DNA from: Doris montereyensis
Lineage: Eukaryota; Mollusca; Gastropoda; Nudibranchia; Dorididae
Reading direction: 5' to 3'
NCBI GenBank assembly: GCA_037039925.1
Contig: JAXRKP010000022.1
Span: 156,001 to 220,000 of the forward strand
Length of the DNA: 64,000 nucleotides
In this document: piece after piece, positions 38,826 through 52,461 of the stretch
Layout of the letters: each line of letters starts with the position of its first letter
How positions within the stretch are numbered: position 1 is the stretch's first letter
Notes under the pieces: model-generated
What the model saw: the letters and a program-made list of their open reading frames with translations, nothing else
The model's database searches: none
What the model was told of the DNA's origin: nothing
Translations under genes and position numbers: made by a program

Positions 38826-39299
38826 ATGTACTACGAGCTTATTCATATCCACCTGACATCATGTACATTTAGCTTTCCCATTTGTGTCATGTAATGTCAC
38901 CACCATGTCATTTTTTAACTATCAAGTTATATTTGAGTGTTTCATCAGCAATGATATGTTGATTTACTTACTGTGTATGAGTATGGTTGCTTTAATTTCA
39001 ATCCAAGTTGCATTCCTTTAGATTGGGAGGGGGAGAGAAAGAGAGAGGTGGGGGGGGGGAGAGACAGACAGTAAAACTGAAACAAGGGAGTATGGAGAAA
39101 CTTGAGATGAATGTCTATACATTATATGTACAAAACATGTATCTTTGTGTATCTTTGGCCTATCATGTAATTTCAAGTGCATGCTTGCACCTGCCTCAGT
39201 TATGATTGCCACAGAGGATGTTAGTGTTAGTTTAAATGAAATAAAAGGTTGAATGTCATCAGGAATTATATTAACTACTGAAGTTGTGGACAAAACCTA
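38826..39299. other. COPS8 3' flank / possible 3' UTR
   Basis: Nothing recognised beyond a short purine-rich tract (39027-39068) and the AATAAA at 39240. Confidence 0.3.
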
Positions 39300-40254
39300 G
39301 ACTTTAGCAGTTCTGAAGGTTTATCCATGTCATGTGACTATTGTAGTATTTAGAGTCTGATTCTGAAGGTTTGACCAGGTTTAACCGGGTAACCAATGTA
39401 ATTTGTAGTGTTCAGAGTTTGATTCTGGAGGTTTAGCCAGGTAACCAATGTAATTTATAGTATTTCTAATTTTGAAGGTAACCAATGTAATTTATAGTAT
39501 TTCTAATTCTGAAATTTAAACCAGGTGCCCAGTGTAATTTGTAGTGTTTAGAGTCTGATTCTGAAGGTTTTAACCAGGTGACCAATGTAATTTGTAGTGT
39601 TTCTAATTCTGAAGGTTAAACCAGGTGACCAATGCAATTTGTAGTGTTTCTGATTCTGAAGGTTAAACCAGGTGACCAATGCAATTTGTAGTCTTTCTGA
39701 TTCTAAAGGTTTTAACCAGGTGACCAATGTAATTTGTAGTGTTTCTAATTCTGAAGGTTAAACCAGCTGACCGATGTAATGTGTAGTGTTAAGAGTCTGA
39801 TTCTGAAGGTTAAACCAGGTGACCAATGTAATTTGTAATTTTAAGAGTCTGATTCTGAAGGTTAAACCAGGTGACCAATGTAATTTTTAGTGTTTAGAGT
39901 CTGAATCTGAAGGTTTGACCATCAAGTGGTGAAAATTCTGAAGGTTTCATGTGACCATTGTAGTGTATTCTGGAATATACGATTCTATCACCTTTGTTAT
40001 TAACGTATTTAAAGAATGATAAGGGCATGAGTTTGATGGTTTGTGAGAAAAATTTTGAAGTAACTCACACTTCTAGTTTGGTTGAATTGGTTAAAATGTA
40101 TATTTATGATCTGTGCTTGATAAACTCTAGACATCTTTTGATTGAGGAAAATGGTACATATTGTTTATAATGCATAAAAAGGTGCTTAACTTGTCATGTC
40201 ATGTAAGAATGTTATAAAAGTTCAGTATGAGATGGAGTTATGAGAAACAATAAA
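39240..40254 (+). terminator. COPS8: Candidate COPS8 polyadenylation signals
   Basis: AATAAA occurs at 39240-39245 and again at 40249-40254, about 1.0 and 2.0 kb after the stop. If the distal signal is used, the 52-60-bp tandem array at 39300-39960 would be in the 3' UTR. No transcript evidence is available here. Confidence 0.35.
39300..39960. repeat. 52-60-bp tandem array downstream of COPS8
   Basis: About 12 irregular copies of AGTCTGATTCTGAAGGTTAA plus ACCAGGTGACCAATGTAATTTGTAGTG, many shortened by internal deletion. May lie in the COPS8 3' UTR. Confidence 0.9.
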
Positions 40255-40463
40255 AATGAAGTACCGTGCTCAATCAATGTTTTGAGTTTGTTTCTTATTT
40301 TCATTACAGTACAAAGTGATCATAATTATCCGGTTAAAGGATCTCCCAGTTTAGTTTGGCTTTTTGTTGATAGGCAATAGAATTAATTTCTAGTAACTAT
40401 GCAGCAAAACATGTTGGGGAAGTCAAAACCACTTTTTTATGATAAAAATTATATCAGCCAACC

Positions 40464-41010
40464 AACTACTACTACTGCTTCTACTACTGCTGCTATTTCT
40501 ACTACTTTCTACTACTACTACTTCTACTACTTCTACTGCTGCTGCTACTTCTACTACTTTTACTACTTCTACTACTACTACTACTACTACTTGTACTATT
40601 TCTACTTCTACTACTACTACTACTTCTACTGCTGCTACTTCTACTACTTCTACTACTTCTACTGCTGCTGCTACTTCTACTACTGTTACTGTGGCTACGT
40701 CTACTACCTCTACTACTTCTACTGCTGCTGCTACTTCTACTACTGTTACTGTGCTACTTCTACTACCTCTACTACTTCTACTGCTGCTGCTACTTTTACT
40801 ACTGCTGCTGCTACTTCTACTACTGTTACTGTACTACTACTACCTCTACTTTTACTACTTCCACTGCTGCTGCTACTTCTACTACTTCTACTACTTCTAC
40901 TGCTGCTGCTATTACTTCTACTTCTTCTGCTACTTCTACTACTACTACTGCTGCTTCTGCTACTCATATTACTATTACTACTACTTTTAGTGCTACTACT
41001 ACTAAAAATA
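40464..41010. repeat. Interrupted TAC/TTC/TGC trinucleotide array
   Basis: Mixed TAC, TTC and TGC triplets, with blocks such as CTGCTGCTGCTACTTCTACT duplicated. The open frames through it (up to 208 codons) exist because stops rarely arise from these triplets. Confidence 0.95.
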
Positions 41011-41021
41011 AAGATGGTTTT

Positions 41022-41395
41022 ATAGACTGTATCTCCGCACAAGTGCAGGCTCACCGATTGTACATCACGCGTCCCCCAGCAGACCATTTTATTCAAAGTC
41101 CTTTCTCAACTCCCTTTGGGGGGGGGGGTCATACAGTACACAAGCCTGTTCGGCTTTGCATACTTACTACACTCTGACAAGACTTTTCTCTACCTATAGC
41201 TGGGTACTCATTCACACCCGAGTCAAGAGAGAAAATAAGAGTGAACTACCTTTCCTAAGACTACTAAGAGTACAACGCTGTGAAAAAATCCACCTGTGCC
41301 AGCTGTGGTGCTTGAACCAGTGTCGTCCGTGGTGATTACATTAATTACAAGCTCACATGACAACGCTAACAGTTCAGCTACAACGCCTCAACTAC
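41022..41395 (-). mobile_element. SINE family S2, copy 2, inserted in TAC-derived repeats
   Basis: Minus-strand head GAGGCGTTGTAGCTGAACTG and B box TGGTTCAAGCACCAC, body as in 36456-36755. TAC-derived array on both sides, so the SINE probably landed in the array. A run of ten G interrupts it at 41119-41128. Confidence 0.88.
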
Positions 41396-41399
41396 TGCT

Positions 41400-43020
41400 A
41401 TTACTACATGTACCTCTACTAAGATTATTACTACTACATGTACTTTTACTAAGATTATTACTACTACATGTACTACTACTAAGATTACTACTACTACATG
41501 TACTACTACTAAGATTATTACTACTACATGTACTTTTACTAAGATTATTACTACTACATGTACTACTACTAAGATTATTACTACTACATGTACTACTACT
41601 AAGATTATTACTACTACATGTACTTTTACTAAGATTATTACTACTACATGTACTTTTACTAAGATTATTACTATTGCATGTACTACTACTAAGATTATTA
41701 CTACTACATGTACTACTACTAAGATTATTACTACTTCATGTACTTTTACTAAGATTATTACTATTGCATGTACTACTACTAAGATTATTACTACTACATG
41801 TACTACTACTAAGATTATTACTGTTACATGTACTTTTACTAAGATTATTACTACTACATGTACTACTACTAAGATTATTACTACTACATTTACTTTTACT
41901 AAGATTATTACTATTGCATGTACTACTACTAAGATTATTACTACTACATGTACTTTTACTAAGATTATTACTATTACATGTACTACTACTAAGATTATTA
42001 CTATTGCATGTACTACTACTAAGATTATTACTACTATATGTACTACTACTAAGATTATTACTACTACATGTACTTTTACTAAGATTATTACTATTGCATG
42101 TACTACTACCAAGATTATTACTATTGCATGTACTACTACTAAGATTATTACTATTGCATGTACTTTTACTAAGATTATTACTACTACATGTACTTTTACT
42201 AAGATTATTACTACTACATGTACTACTACTAAGATTATTACTACTACATGTACTACTACCAAGATTATTACTACTGCATGTACTACTACTAAGATTATTA
42301 CTACTATATGTACTACTAGTAAGATTATTACTACTACATGTACTACTACCAAGATTATTACTACTACATGTACTACTACTAAGATTATTACTACTACATG
42401 TACTACTACCAAGATTATTACTACTGCATGTACTACTACTAAGATTATTACTACTACATGTACTACTACTAAGATTATTACTACTACATGTACTACTACC
42501 AAGATTATTACTACTGCATGTACTACTACTAAGATTATTACTACTACATGTACTACTACTAAGATTATTACTACTACATGTACTACTACTAAGATTATTA
42601 CTACAAATTTTTACTACTACCAAGATTATTACTAAACATGTACTACTACTAAGAGTATTACTACATGTACTGCTACTAAGATTATTACTACTACTATTAC
42701 TACTACTAAGATTATTACTACTACATGTATTACTACTAAGATTATTACTACTACTATTACAAATACTAAGATTATTACTAACATGTACTACTACTAAGAT
42801 TATTACTACTACTATTACTAATACTAAGATTATTACTACTACATGTACTACTACTAACATGTACTACTACTATTGCATGTACTACTACTAAGATTATTAC
42901 TAACATGCACTTTTACTACAAGATTATTACTACTACATGTACTACATACTAAGATTATTACTACAACATGTACTACTACTATTACATTATTACTACTACT
43001 ACTAAGATTATTACTAGTAC
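41400..43020. repeat. 30-bp satellite grown from TAC repeats
   Basis: About 53 copies of TACTACTACATGTACTACTA plus CTAAGATTAT, nearly indel-free up to 42600 and then with shortened units. Because 30 is a multiple of three, it keeps a 531-codon frame (LLLLHVLLLR repeats) on the plus strand and 374-codon frames on the minus. No coding evidence. Confidence 0.98.
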
Positions 43021-43185
43021 AAGTTGTCTACTGGATAAAATGCACGGTCTGCATAAACACACGCCTACATGTGCTGACCAAATTTTTACTACTATTACAA
43101 AATGTTCTCATAAACATACTACTATGCACAAAAGCACGCTTTTTACAACATGTACTACGTAGTTTATCCAGCAACTGCTGTACTA
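43021..43185. other. Unique spacer between the two TAC-derived satellites
   Basis: Non-repetitive sequence (TGTCTACTGGATAAAATGCA...) of unknown origin. Confidence 0.5.
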
Positions 43186-44104
43186 CTATTACTACAACAT
43201 GTACTACTACTATTACAACATGTACTACTATTATTGCAACATGTACTACTACTATTACAACTTGTACTACTACTATTACTACAACATGTACTACTACTAT
43301 TACTGCAACATGTACTACTACTATTACAACATGTACTACTACTATTACAACATGTACTACTACTATTACTACAACATGTACTACTACTATTACTGCAACA
43401 TGTACTACTACTATTACAACATGTACTACTACTATTACAACATGTACTACTACTATTATTGCAACATGTACTACTACTATTACAACATGTACTACTACTA
43501 TTACTACAATGTACTACTACTATTACAACATGTACTACTACTATTACAACATGTACTACTACTATTACAACATGTACTACTACTATTATTACAACATGTA
43601 CTACTACTATTACAACATGTACTACTACTATTACAACATGTACTACTACTATTACAACATGTACTACTACTATTACTACAACATGTACTACTACTATTTA
43701 CAACATGTACTACTAGTATTACAACATGTACTACTAGTATTACAACATGTACTACTAGTATTACAACATGTACTACTAGTATTACAACATGTACTACTAC
43801 TATTACAACATGTACTACTACTATTACAACATGTACTACTACTATTACAACATGTACTACTACTATTACAACATGTACTACTACTATTACAACATGTACT
43901 ACTACTATTACAACATGTACTACTACTATTACAACATGTACTACTACTATTACAACATGTACTACTACTATTACAACATGTACTACTACCATTACAACAT
44001 GTACTGCTACTATTACTACAACATGTACTACTACTATTACAACATGTACTACTACTATTACAACATGTACTACTACTATTACAACATGTACTACTACTAT
44101 TACA
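43186..44104. repeat. 21-bp satellite sharing the ACATGTACTACTAC core
   Basis: About 43 copies of ACAACATGTACTACTACTAT plus T, some with extra TAC triplets. Apparent ORFs on both strands are artefacts. Confidence 0.98.
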
Positions 44105-44107
44105 ACA

Positions 44108-44148
<41 letters not shown>

Positions 44149-44232
44149 TTACTACTACTACTACTGCTGCTGTTGCTGCTACTACTACTATTACTACTAT
44201 TACTACAACATGTACTACTATTATTATTACAT

Positions 44233-44306
<74 letters not shown>

Positions 44307-44423
44307 GCTATTAATACATCTACTACTACTACTATTACTACTACTACTGCTACTACTACTATTACTACTACTACTAAGTACTACTACTACTACTAAGTAC
44401 TACTACTACTACTATTACTACAT

Positions 44424-44458
<35 letters not shown>

Positions 44459-44480
44459 GCTACTACTACTACTATTACCT

Positions 44481-44534
<54 letters not shown>

Positions 44535-44535
44535 T

Positions 44536-44581
<46 letters not shown>
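44105..44581. repeat. (TAC)n microsatellite, ~475 bp
   Basis: Mostly pure TAC with TAT and TGC interruptions. It ends directly at the head of an S1 SINE. Confidence 0.97.
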
Positions 44582-44927
44582 GAAGGACTCGGTAGGCAAG
44601 GTATCGGATTCTCAACCAAAAGGAATTGGGTTTGAGCTCCGCCAACGGTTGAACAGTTTTTTTCGAGTAAAATCTACCTCTCCCCACCCCATCCCCACCC
44701 TGGTCCAGGTAGATGGATCGACACCTAGTCCCATCGGAGACGGGCAATAAAAAGGAGGTCTCGTGTGCAGATCACAACACTGTACACGTTAAAGATCCAT
44801 TGGCTGTTTACAGGGCAGTCGGGCAAAATTTTAAAAAGCCTGCCAAAAATCCCGAGATCACCTTAGTTGTGGATGTGGATAAATCAAATCAAATCAAATC
44901 AAATCAAATCAAATCAAAGACCTCTCT
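44582..44927 (+). mobile_element. SINE family S1, copy 2
   Basis: Head CTCGGTAGGCAAGGTATC and TGGGTTTGAGCTCCGCC (B box), body as in copy 1, 3' tail of six to seven AAATC units (44880-44917). The best-preserved tail of the three copies. Confidence 0.92.
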
Positions 44928-45600
44928 CGCTATCTATGTCTGGAATTAGTGGAATCCTATAAACAAACGTCACAGTCATAGGAATTGGAATTCACCAAAG
45001 ATTTTTCATGTTTTCATGTAATGTGTGGCGCCTAGTTGGCTGCTTGTTTTTATGCACCGGAAATTCTTATGGTTTTTCATTTTTTCTATTTTGTTCGGAT
45101 GTTTAACTTGCTGCTATTCTGACATTTTTTTATTCTGTGTATCAATGACTTTTACTTCGTTTGGAGATCCTACAATTGTATATTTTTATAAAGTCATTTT
45201 TATTCAAAAATAATTAGTAGTTCTGTTCCATTCACATCTCAGCTATTTTAAGCCTTACGAGTGTAGTGACTAGATGTCTCATTGCTGACAATAATAACAA
45301 CAATGTGTCAAGTACTGCATGACAAGCATGCCAACCAGCATGTCAACCAGCATGCCAACCAGCATGTCAACCAGCATGTCAACCAGCATGCCAACCAGCA
45401 TGTCAACCAGCATACCAACAAAGTATTCAGTCTTACTTTTGTCACCGGCCAAAGGGTACATGTACCAGGCCCGGTAGATATAAAAAACCAAAGAGTTTAT
45501 ACAATTGAGACTGTCAATGTCAATAGCTACCGCCCCCGCCCCGCCCCTCGCCCTATGCGTCAAGATGAGGTTGCAACCAATCCAATCTATTAACACTGCC
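44928..45600. other. Spacer with small 12-bp tandem repeat
   Basis: 45328-45418 holds eight copies of AACCAGCATGTC/AACCAGCATGCC. Nothing else recognised. Confidence 0.6.
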
Positions 45601-46049
45601 GCACCTCATTGAACAACGACAACGACAACAACAATCGAGACTCTCACTCTCATTGTCAACGACCTCCTTCAATTTCAATGCTCGGTCGATGTGTAATAAA
45701 TCTAGCGTTATAATATATACGAACACATTCTATCATCAATCTGACACACACATCGTATTTAGCACAGAAACGTGGCCGACTGGTAATAGTGATTTAGTTG
45801 TCAATCCACACGGGTTCACATTATTATTTTCGGAAATATCGAAGCAATGGTTGAGGTGAAGAATGTTCTTGTAATGTGCCTATAGATCTATATTAAGAAA
45901 CGAAACACTTGACACGAGATTCTCTCCTCCCATCCAAACACGGCAACGTTGGAACATTTCAAATGCCAACTAACACATAACAATACATTGTGCCATCATC
46001 CATGAAATTGAAAATGTCGACCTTGTCACAATGGCACGCCTCAGTCGGA

Positions 46050-46365
46050 ATTTGATTTGATATACCCACATCTACAACTAAGGTGATCTCGGGATTTTTG
46101 GTAGGATTTTTAATTTTGCCCGGATTGCCCTGGAAACAGCCAGGGATTTTTAACGTGCACAGGGTGTTGTGATCTGCACACAGGACCTCCTTTTATCGGC
46201 CGTCTCCGATGAGACTAGGTGTCGATCCACCTACCTGGACCAGGGGGGGGGGTAAATTTGCTCGGAAAAAAATCCAGAACATTTTGCAACCATTGGTTGG
46301 TGGAGCTCAAAACCTTTTTGATTGAGAGGCCGATACCTTACCTCTGGACTACCGAATCCCCCGCC
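46050..46365 (-). mobile_element. SINE family S1, copy 3, nested in the LINE remnant
   Basis: Inverted S1: ACTAAGGTGATCTCGGGATT, TGTTGTGATCTGCACA, CGTCTCCGATGAGACTAGGT, GTGGAGCTCAAAACC, TCTGGACTACCGAATCCCCC. Remnant ATTTGATTTG of the tail at its left end. A run of nine G at 46245-46253. Confidence 0.9.
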
Positions 46366-46452
46366 TCCTCATCTCAGTTGGAACATAAAATTATTCTCGG
46401 CGATTTCAACATTCACGTGTACAACACCACACGAATAATAACTGAAGTGAAT

Positions 46453-46510
46453 TTCCAGATACCCATACACCGGAAGGTAGAATGGGAATTGATTACGAAA
46501 GAAAGAATTT
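46453..46510. repeat. Dispersed repeat X, copy 2
   Basis: CCCATACACCGGAAGGTAGA, ATGGGAATTGATTACGAAAG; compare 4255-4320 and 57635-57700. Confidence 0.5.
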
Positions 46511-46530
46511 CAAGATCTCAATAAAATCTC

Positions 46531-47010
46531 ACAATCTGAAACAAAATGTAAAAAATCTGCAACGCACGACCGATGCCTCTTCTTAAAAGCCATACATCAA
46601 ATAACAACATAGTCAAACACATAAACATTGATGAAAAACATCCCTGTCCAATTCAACATAGCCATAAAAAACAATCTAGTAGTCCAAATAAAGACGCAAG
46701 ACACAATATATCAGAAGACAAAATCTATTTCCTTTTTGTGTGTGTGGATCAATAAAGATAATTACATCAAAGTGAATTAAATACAAAACATTCAAAAGCC
46801 ATGTCTCATTCAGCAAAATCCTTTTTTAAAAGTTCAGTTATCAGTCATGTCTTCAAAGAATTGAATGATTATGATAACTGTTGAGGGAGACAGAAATGTG
46901 TGACACAGTATTGCTTTCAAAGTGACATCCTGAATTCCGATCCAGAAAATAAAAACCATGAGCCAGAGAGAATTGAAGACTAAGCTACAACTTTTGAATG
47001 AAACGTGGCA
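46531..47010. other. No feature seen
   Basis: AT-rich unique sequence; short ORFs show no similarity I recognise. Confidence 0.3.
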
Positions 47011-48190
47011 AATCTAGTAATAGTAGACAAGCGAAGCATAATCTAGTAATAGTAGACAAGCAAAGCATAATCTAGTAATAGTAAACAATCGAATTATAAT
47101 CTAGTAATAGTAGACAAGCGAAGCATAATCTAGTAATAGTAGACAAGCGAAGCATAATCTAGTAATAGTAAACAAGCGAAGCATAATCTAGTAATAGTAG
47201 ACAAGCGAAGCATAATCTAGTAATAGAAGACAAGCGAAGCATAATCTAGTAGTAGTAGACAAGCGAAGCATAATCTAGTAATAGACAAGCGAAGTGTAAT
47301 ACAAGCAAGGGAAGCATAATCTAGTAGTAGTAGACAAGCGAAGTAGTAGTAGACAAGCGAAGCATAATCTAGTAGTAGTAGACAAGCGAAGTATAATCTA
47401 GTAACAGTAGACGAGCGAAGCATAATCTAGTAATAGTAGACAAGGGAAGCATAATCTAGTAGTAGTAGACAAGGGAAGCATAATCTAGTAGTAGTAGACA
47501 AGCGAAGCATAATCTAGTAATAGTAGACAAGCGAAGCATAATCCAGTAATAGTAGACGAGCGAAGCATAATCTAGTAATAGTAGACAAGGGAAGCATAAT
47601 CTAGTTGTAGTAGACAAGGAAGCATAATCTAGTAGTAGTAGACAAGCGAAACATAATCTAATAATAGTAGACAAGCGAAGCATAATCCAGTAATAGTAGA
47701 CAAGCGAAGCATAATCTAGTAGTAGTAGACAAGCGAAGCATAATCTAGTAGTAGTAAACAAGCAAAGCATAATCTAGTAGTAGTAGTAGTAGTAGACAAG
47801 CGAAGCATAATCTAGTAGTAGTAGACAAGCGAAGCATAATCTAATAGTAGTAGACAAGCGAAGCATAATCTAGTAGTAGTAGTAGTAGACAAGCGAAGCA
47901 TAATCTAGTAATAGTAGACAAGCGAAGCATAATCTAGTAATAGTAGACAAGCGAAGCATAATCTAGTAATAGTAGACAAGCGAAGCATAATCTAGTAATA
48001 GTAGACAAGCGAAGCATAATCTAATAGTAGTAGACAAGCGAAGCATAATCTAGTAGTAGTAGACAAGTGAAGGATAATGTAGTAGTAGTAGACAAGTGAA
48101 GCATAATCTAGTAGTAGTAGACAAGTGAAGCATAATCTAGTAGTAGTAGACAAGTGAAGCATAATCTAGTAGTAGTAGACAAGCAAAACA
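47011..48190. repeat. 29-bp minisatellite
   Basis: About 40 copies of ACAAGCGAAGCATAATCTAG plus TAATAGTAG, with TAGTAGTAG expansions (up to five TAG). The left half mostly has TAATAG, the right end TAGTAG and AAGTGAAG. Confidence 0.97.
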
Positions 48191-48254
48191 TCAAACACAA
48201 GGTTAAATCCACCGAAAAAACCCATTTAAGTGCACAAATCTACAAATCCAGCGA

Positions 48255-51215
48255 GAATTTGTTTTTAGAATAGTTTCGATCATGCAATACGGTACCAAAC
48301 ACATGTATCTCCTAGAATAGTTGCGATGCAATACGATAGAAAATACATGTATCTTTTAGAATATACGATCATGCAATACAGTAAAAAATACATGTATCTT
48401 TTACAATAGTTACGATCTTGCAATACAGTACAAAATACATGTATCTTTTAGAATAGTTGCGATCGTGCAATATAGTACCAAATAGAAGTATCTTTAAGAA
48501 TAGTTGCGATCATGCGATACGGTTCAAAATGCAAGTATCTTTTAGAATAGTTACGATCATGCGCGATCATGCGATACGGTTCAAAATGCAAGTATCTTTT
48601 AGAATAGTTACGATCATGCACGATCATGCAATACGGTACAAAATACAAGTATCTTTTAGAATAGTTACGATCATGCACGATCATGCAATACGTACAAAAT
48701 ACAAGTATCTTTTAGAATAGTTACGATCATGCACGGTCATGCAATACAGTACAAAATACAAGTATCTTTTAGAATAGTTGCGATCATGCACTACGGTACC
48801 AAACACATGTATCTTTTAGAATAGTGACGATCATACATTACGGTACCAAACACATGTATCTTTTAGAATAGTAACGATCATGCACTACGGTACCAAATAC
48901 ATGTATCTTTTAGAATAGTAACGATCCTGCACTAATACATGCACCAAAACACATATATCTTTTAGAATATTTGCGATCATACAAGACAGACCAAGAACAT
49001 GTATCTTTTACAATAGTTGCGATCTTGCAATACGGTACAAAATACAAGTATCTTTTAGAATAGTTCCGATCATGCAATACGATACAAAAACATGTATCTT
49101 TTAGAATAGTTGCGATCATGCAATACGGTAGAAAATACATGTATCCTTCAGAATAGTTACGATTATGCTATATGGTACAAAATACATGTATCTTTTAGAA
49201 TTATTGCGATCATGCAATACGGTACAAAATAGAAGTATCTTTGAAAATAGTTACGATCATGCAATATGGTTTCAAATACATGTATCTTTTAGAATAGTTT
49301 CGATCATGCACTACGGTACCAAACACATGCATCTTTTAGAATAGATACGACCATGCACTACGGTACCAAACACATGTATCTTTTAAAATAGTTAGGATCA
49401 TGCACTAGGACACCAAACACATGTATTTTATAGAATAGTTGCGATCATGCAATACGGTATCAAACACATGTATTTTATAGAATAGTTGCGATTATGCAAA
49501 ACGGTACCAAATACATGTATCTTTTAGAATTATTGCGATCATGCAATACGGTATGAAACGCATGTATTTTATAGAATAGTTGCGATTATGCAAAACGGTA
49601 CCAAATACATGTATCTTTTAGAATATTTGCGATCATGCAATACGCTACCAAACACATGTACCTTTTAGAATAGTTGCAATCATGCACTACGGTACCAAAT
49701 ACATGTATCTTTTAGAATAGTTGTGATCACACAGTACGGTACCAAATACATGTATCTTTTAGAATATTTGCGATCATGCAATACGCTACCAAACACATGT
49801 ACCTTTTAGAATAGTTGCAATCATGCACTACGGTACCAAACACATGTACCTTTTAGAATAGTTGCAATCATGCAATACGCTACCAAACACATGTACCTTT
49901 TAGAATAGTTACGATCATACAGTACGGTACCAAACACATGTATCTTTTAGAATAGTTACAATCATGCACAACGGTACCAAATACATATATCTATTAGAAT
50001 AGTTACGATCATGCAATACGGTATCAAACACATTTATCTTTTTAGAATAGTTACGATTAAGCACTACGGTTCCAAACACATGACAATGTATCTTTTAGAA
50101 TAGTTGCGATCATACAATATCGCACCAAACACATGTATCTTTTAGAATAGTTGCGATCATACAATATCGCACCAAACACATGTATCTTTTAGAATAGTTG
50201 TGATCATGCACTACGGTACCAAATACATGTATCTTTTAGAATAGTTGTGATCACACAGTACGGTACCAAATACATGTATCTTATAGAATAGTTGCCATCA
50301 TGCAAAACGGTACAAAATACAAGTATCTTTAAGAATAGTTGCGATCATGTAATACGATACAAAATACAAGCATCTTATAGAATAGTTGTGATCATGCAAT
50401 ACGGTACCAAATACAAATATCTTTAAGAATAGTTACGATCATGCAATAATGTAACAAATGCAAGTATCATTAAGAATAGTTGCGATCATGCAATATGGTG
50501 CCAAATACAAATATCTTTAAGAATAGTTGCGATCATGCAATGTGGTACCAAATACAAGTATCTTGAAGAATAGTTACGATCATGCAATACGGTAACAAAT
50601 ACAAGTATCTTTAAGAATAGTTGCGATCATGCAATACGGTACCAAATACAAATATCTTTAAGAATAGTTACGATCATGCAATAATGTAACAAATACAAGT
50701 ATCTTTAAAAATAGTTGCGATCATGCAATACGGTACCAAATACAAATATCTTTAAGAATAGTTACGATCATGCAATAATGTAACAAATACAAGTATCATT
50801 AAAAATAGTTGCGATCATGCAATACGGTGCCAAATACAAGTATCTTTAAGAATAGTTGCGATCATGCAATATGTTACCAAATAGAATTATCTTTTAGAAT
50901 AGTTGCGATCATGCAATATGTTACCAAATACAAGTATCTTTAAGAATAGTTGCGATCATGCAATATGTTACCAAATAGAATTATCTTTTAGAATAGTTGC
51001 GATCATGCAATATGTTACCAAATACAAGTATCTTTTAGAATAGTTGCGATAATGCAATACAGTGCAAAACACAAGTATCGTTTAAAATAGTTGCGATCAT
51101 GCAATACGCTACCAAATATAAATATCTTTAAGAATAGTTGCGATCATGCAATACGGTACCAAATACAAGTATCCTTAAGAATAGTTGTGATCATGCAATA
51201 CGGTACCAAATAGTA
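48255..51215. repeat. 47-bp satellite, ~63 copies, two subfamilies
   Basis: Unit ATCTTTTAGAATAGTTGCGA plus TCATGCAATACGGTACCAAA and TACATGT. Copies at 48255-50290 are mostly CTTTTAGAATAG...ACATGT; copies at 50290-51215 are mostly CTTTAAGAATAG...ACAAGT. A local doubled GATCATGC variant occurs at 48550-48740. Confidence 0.96.
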
Positions 51216-52150
51216 TCTTTTCAAGGCCACCAACACCCTGAGTAGACAACCAAAAAGTGTACGGCCACCGCACGCATGCCCTAAGGAACTTGCCATTCGG
51301 TTTTTTTTACTTCTTCTTTTTTGTTGTTGTGTTCTTTATCTCATTTTTTGTTCTTTTTTATAGTTGTTATTTTTGGGTTTTTAAGAATTGATAACATATA
51401 AAAAAAATCACACCAAAATAAATGCTATATTCGAACAAAATTGGACAAGGAAAAAGAAGACAACGGCATCAAGAACACACAACTCTTGTGAACACACGGT
51501 CACCGAACAGTCAACAGTTCCGAGAGATGAATACGACGACATAGATCTATATATAGGCTACCGATACACCTTTTCTCCAGCCACAGAATGGGGAATAGAG
51601 ACAATAAATAAATTACAATGTAGCCCTAACAAAACTGTTCCCTTGATCCAATTCCAACTTTGATTGTAGAAAAAGGTCACGCCTTTGTGTCTCCCTCAAC
51701 AATGTCGTCATAATCATTCAATTTTTTAGAAGATATGTCTGATAGCTGGACTTTTTAAAGATGATTTTGCTGAATGAGATATGATTTATGAATATTTAAT
51801 ATTCCATTCACTGCAATTCAATTATCTTTATTCATCCATAAAAAGGAAATTATATGTGTGTTATCACATTTTTCGATAGAAATATAAGAATACATCAATA
51901 TATTTAAATTAAAAATCAAATTTATCTTAACTTAATCATTAATGTATAGGTTCTAGGACAAATATAACAGATAAAGATAAGTAAGTAAATAGATAGTGAG
52001 TTGATACAATATGCATAAGCAATAAGCAATGAAAAATCAGTTTAGCTTCATACACATTCATCAAATTATCACAAATCATTCATTCTCAATTCATCAATTT
52101 TCACTGCTTAAACATTTATAAAAGGACATTATGCATTTCAAAGTTATTAT
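51216..52150. other. No gene seen
   Basis: AT-rich sequence after the satellite; a 91-codon ORF at 51388 has no recognisable similarity. Confidence 0.3.
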
Positions 52151-52160
52151 ATTATTTTAT

Positions 52161-52461
<301 letters not shown>

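Larger units (their letters stand above)
45610..46530 (+). mobile_element. CR1/Jockey-like LINE endonuclease remnant, split by a SINE
   Basis: 45653-45850 reads FNARSMCNKSSVIIYTNTF and TETWPTGNSDLVV, the N-terminus of an APE-type LINE endonuclease. 46375-46420 resumes with KIILGDFNIHV, a later motif of the same domain. The 46050-46365 SINE lies between. No RT seen. Confidence 0.65.

Noticed and set aside
41296..42891. 531-codon open frame (LLLLHVLLLR repeats) and 374-codon frames on the other strand
   Set aside because: Product of a 30-bp tandem unit with no stop in these frames; open on both strands, no start context, no splice or domain signal.
42873..44619. Several 160-507-codon frames rich in Tyr, Leu, Thr or Val
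   Set aside because: Translation of 21-bp and TAC repeats; unit lengths divisible by three keep them open.
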